A DNA stretch of 64,000 nt from JAUWVG01 sp964633715 (GTDB lineage Bacteria > Acidobacteriota > Aminicenantia > Aminicenantales > Aminicenantaceae). The notes under the pieces are model-generated. The model saw nothing but the letters and a program-made list of their open reading frames with translations. It was not told where the DNA came from and searched no databases. Numbering within the stretch: the stretch's first letter is position 1; each line of letters starts with the position of its first letter. The position numbers were made by a program, and so were the translations under genes. Where the stretch lies: positions 62,001 through 126,000 of the forward strand of contig CAZWHQ010000001.1 in NCBI GenBank assembly GCA_964633715.1, given 5' to 3'. This document shows, in pieces, positions 61,643 through 64,000 of this stretch.

Positions 61643-62014
61643 TCAATCTGTGTTGAGAGAGGAAGCGATTTCTTTTAGCTGTTCACGGACTTGAAAGAGG
61701 ACCTTTTTCAAGCGATCAGGATGCATGGAGGCAGGAGTTTTTAGACTGAATTCTTCTTCGATCTGCCTCTTGGCTCCTGCCAACGTGAGACCTTGATTTT
61801 CAAGGAGTTCCTTCAACCGGATGATGATCTCGAGGTCTTTTTTCCGAAAAATCCTTTCTCCGGAAGCCGTTACACCGGCATGAACAAAATAAAAATTATT
61901 TTCCCAAGATTCGATTGTACGAGGAGAGACCTTGGCGATGCGGCTGATTTCATCCAGGCGGTAGACAAGTTTCTCCTCTCCGAGTTTTTCCTCTTTTTTT
62001 TTCTCTTTATTCAA
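61643..62014 (-). CDS. MerR-family transcriptional regulator
   Basis: 123 residues from a TTG at 62014, picked because CGAGGAAAA lies just upstream; a much longer frame without ribosome site reaches across the divergent rarA start. The MerR helix-turn-helix is VYRLDEISRIAKVSPRTIESWENNF, with a wing containing SGERIFRKKDLEII. The C-terminal helices (RLKELLENQGLTLAGAKRQIE) are short and there is no effector domain, as in MlrA- or HspR-like small regulators. Target genes unknown; divergent from rarA. Confidence 0.82.
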   Translation of the reverse strand: MNKEKKKEEKLGEEKLVYRLDEISRIAKVSPRTIESWENNFYFVHAGVTASGERIFRKKDLEIIIRLKELLENQGLTLAGAKRQIEEEFSLKTPASMHPDRLKKVLFQVREQLKEIASSLNTD

Positions 62015-62139
62015 ATTTTCCTCGTTAAAATCCGGGAAATTAATTCTCAAGTTAGCATGGATATTGCCAGAGGTCAAGGTCCGTGAAGATTCTGAGTGGA
62101 ATTTTGATTCTTGTATATGTTTTCTCCTTATCTGATATA

Positions 62140-63471
62140 ATGAATGACATGAAGCCAAAGCCGCAAAAAGAGGGAAAACATAGTTTTACTCCCCTGGCCG
62201 AAAAAATGCGTCCTCAGTCTCTGGAACATTTTTTCGGGCAGGACCATCTGATTGGAAAGGGGAAAATTCTGACTCAGCTTATTGAAGCCGACCGGTTGGT
62301 TTCTCTGATTTTTTGGGGACCTCCGGGCTCGGGCAAAACAACTCTGGGGCATATTCTCTCCCAGCAATTTCAATTTCCCTGTGTTTTTTTTAGTGCGGTT
62401 CTTTCCAGCATTAAAGAAGTTAAAGAGGTGATGGTTGAGGCTGACAGCCATAAAAAACTCTATGGTCAGCCCACGATTATTTTTATCGACGAAATACACA
62501 GATTTAATAAAGCTCAACAGGGAGCATTTCTTCCCTATGTGGAAAAGGGTGATATTATCCTCTTTGGTTCCACTACCGAAAATCCATCTTTTGAAGTTAT
62601 TGCCCCGCTCCTTTCACGCATGCGGGTTCTGCTCCTTAATCCGCTTTCTGAAGAGACCCTCGTCAATATCATCCAGGGGGCTTTGAAAGACAAGACAAGA
62701 GGACTGGGAAATCGCAAACTTAAACTCGACAGCCGTGCCCTCAAGATGCTCATCGACTATGCCAACGGTGATGCCCGCCGTGCACTCAACACGCTAGAAA
62801 TAGCAGCAGAGGTTGCAAAAAAAAGCAGCATTACTAAAGACGATGTCAAGGAGGCCCTCCAAAAGAGAATTCTCCTGTACGATAAAAAAGGAGAAGAACA
62901 CTTCAACCTCATATCGGCTCTGCACAAAAGTCTGAGAAACAGCGATGGAGATGCTGCATTATACTGGTTGGCCCGGATGATCACCGCAGGTGAGGATCCC
63001 CTTTATATTGCCAGACGACTTGTGCGTTTTGCATCCGAAGATATCGGGCTTGCCGATCCTCAAGCATTGGCCCTAGCTCTCGATGCAAAGGAGTCCTATG
63101 ATTTTCTTGGATCTCCAGAAGGTGAACTGGCTCTGGCACAAGCCGTGATATATATGGCTTCGGCCCCAAAAAGTAATCGGGTTTATGCTGCATATAAAAT
63201 GGCAAAAAAAGATGTGGAATCCAGCCCTTTTGAGCCTGTTCCACTGCACCTGAGAAATCCCTCCACGAAGCTTATGAAAGATGTCGGTTATGGCAAAAAT
63301 TATGCCTATGCACACGACTATGAGGAATCGACCACGACCATGGAGACTTTCCCGGAGAGATTCAAAGGACGTAGATATTATATTCCAGGTCATCTCGGTC
63401 TTGAAAAGGACATAAAAAAACGGATCGAATGGTGGGAGAGTGTCAAGGAAAAGCAGAAAAAAGATGAATAA
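62140..63471 (+). CDS. rarA: replication-associated recombination protein A (RarA/MgsA), AAA+ ATPase
   Basis: About 443 residues from ATG 62140 (or 440 from ATG 62149). LAEKMRPQSLEHFFGQDHL is the RarA start. Walker A GPPGSGKTTL, Walker B IFIDEIHRFNKAQQ, sensor GSTTENPSFE, and C-terminal clamp-loader-like region with ASEDIGLADPQALALA and KDVESSPFEPVPLHLRN. It acts at stalled replication forks. A TATAAT overlaps the beginning of the gene, which leaves room for a near-leaderless transcript. Confidence 0.93.
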   Translation: MNDMKPKPQKEGKHSFTPLAEKMRPQSLEHFFGQDHLIGKGKILTQLIEADRLVSLIFWGPPGSGKTTLGHILSQQFQFPCVFFSAVLSSIKEVKEVMVEADSHKKLYGQPTIIFIDEIHRFNKAQQGAFLPYVEKGDIILFGSTTENPSFEVIAPLLSRMRVLLLNPLSEETLVNIIQGALKDKTRGLGNRKLKLDSRALKMLIDYANGDARRALNTLEIAAEVAKKSSITKDDVKEALQKRILLYDKKGEEHFNLISALHKSLRNSDGDAALYWLARMITAGEDPLYIARRLVRFASEDIGLADPQALALALDAKESYDFLGSPEGELALAQAVIYMASAPKSNRVYAAYKMAKKDVESSPFEPVPLHLRNPSTKLMKDVGYGKNYAYAHDYEESTTTMETFPERFKGRRYYIPGHLGLEKDIKKRIEWWESVKEKQKKDE

Positions 63472-63510
63472 GAATCAAGATTCGGAAAATTTAGAAAAAA
63501 TATCGAGTAA

Positions 63511-63678
63511 TTATTTGTTTCCTTCCTTCATCAAATAATAGATTTCCCAGCTGATTTCGTCAGCGACACAGCCTATACATGATTTATTTGTGGTGGCTAG
63601 TTCTTCATCCTCAATTTTATCCTTCAAGATTCTCTTGACTCTTTTCCGGATTTTGTAGAGCTGGATATAATTAATCAT
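63511..63678 (-). CDS. small hypothetical protein with CxxC motif
   Basis: 55 residues from ATG 63678 (an earlier ATG at 63696 adds six residues). It is basic at the N-terminus (YKIRKRVKRILKDK) and has NKSCIGCVADEISWEIYY near the C-terminus. No ribosome site is obvious and no family is recognised. It may be a small metal-binding protein. Reality of the gene is moderately supported by its sensible composition and isolated location. Confidence 0.45.
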   Translation of the reverse strand: MINYIQLYKIRKRVKRILKDKIEDEELATTNKSCIGCVADEISWEIYYLMKEGNK

Positions 63679-63778
63679 CGTTGGTTTGAATGGCATGATA
63701 TCAACATCATAATATTATGTAAAGAATGTGTGAGTTGAGCAAGCTGAGAAGAAAATGCTAATATATCTAATCTGGGCC

Positions 63779-64000
63779 ATGAAAAAGACATATCTTGTTC
63801 TCTTCCTTTTTTTTCTCATGGGCGGTTGCAGTGTGTTTCAACCTAAGGTGTCTCCTTATCCCGAGGGAATCCTTTTTCCTATAGAGAACGCCGGTGAATT
63901 TCTTTATGACGGAGAGATTATCGACCGGATCCAAAAGAAAGAAAACTATCTCTATTTTGTGACACGGAAAGGATTCATTTACTGTTTGAATGCCTTGGAT
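63779..64000 (+). CDS. lipoprotein, PQQ/beta-propeller-like start, partial
   Basis: The frame is open from ATG 63779 to the window end (74 codons). The signal peptide MKKTYLVLFLFFLMGGCS has a lipobox MGGC. The following segment includes FVTRKGFIYCLNALD, like the first blade of a BamB/PQQ-type propeller. Only the beginning is visible, so the family remains a guess. Confidence 0.7.
   Translation, partial: MKKTYLVLFLFFLMGGCSVFQPKVSPYPEGILFPIENAGEFLYDGEIIDRIQKKENYLYFVTRKGFIYCLNALD

Overview
This window looks like part of a chromosome of an anaerobic, Gram-negative, heterotrophic bacterium of moderate GC content. Evidence for the Gram-negative state is the many lipoprotein-type signal peptides and a large protein ending in an outer-membrane barrel-like domain. 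Evidence for anaerobiosis is a reductive dehalogenase, a 4Fe-4S ferredoxin behind an HcpR/FNR-type operator, and a radical-SAM PflX-like protein. Gene style (sulfatases, secreted peptidases, serine hydrolases, SSS symporters, DUF4412/DUF3014/DUF368 families) reminds me of Aminicenantota or related Acidobacteriota-like lineages; that assignment is inference. Most of the sequence is coding, and no phage, IS transposase, CRISPR array or rRNA was seen. One tRNA-Pro(GGG) is present.

Layout. 1-8.4 kb, minus strand: lactate permease and a Cys-type sulfatase, then a compact set rdhA-rdhB-serine hydrolase-M1 aminopeptidase. The rdhAB pair has the Tat signal, two Fe-S motifs and three-helix anchor expected of respiratory organohalide reduction. 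8.5-13.1 kb, plus strand: small membrane protein + SSS symporter + GDPD + gamma-glutamyltransferase. 13.2-18.7 kb: small secreted protein, a divergent HMG-CoA-reductase-like protein, a serine hydrolase, a Crp/Fnr regulator and, behind a perfect TTGAC-N4-GTCAA palindrome, an FrdX-like ferredoxin and a membrane protein. 18.7-24.7 kb: polysaccharide genes (GT-C-like protein, GT2, nucleotidyltransferase, epimerase), then MocA-like and XdhC molybdenum-cofactor genes. 25-29.5 kb: 5'-nucleotidase, GHMP kinase and two DUF4412-like paralogues, one interrupted by an in-frame TGA. 29.5-34.2 kb: amino-sugar block nagA, nagB and two tandem phosphohexomutases, one with a dismantled active site. 34.4-41.3 kb: GH172, SSS symporter with a coupled 52-aa protein, sulfatase and an HGSNAT-like acyltransferase. 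41.4-48 kb: FakA-DegV fusion, a large surface protein, M28 peptidase. 48-54.9 kb: SdhBA without anchor, PGI, TSUP exporter, M48 protease and a Cys-rich protein. 55-64 kb: PurF-like protein without its glutaminase cysteine, DUF4097 and DUF3014 proteins, PflX-like radical SAM, DUF368 transporter, SurE, cupin, tRNA, MerR regulator, RarA and the start of a lipoprotein.

Taken together the genes suggest scavenging of sulfated, N-acetylated glycans and peptides, with sugars entering glycolysis through NagAB, phosphohexomutase and PGI. An organohalide reductase may serve as an electron sink. The less usual items are the rdhAB locus, several apparent pseudoenzymes (phosphohexomutase, HMGR-like, PurF-like, epimerase), the TGA-interrupted gene, and a hairpin-forming interspersed repeat found in two divergent intergenic regions.
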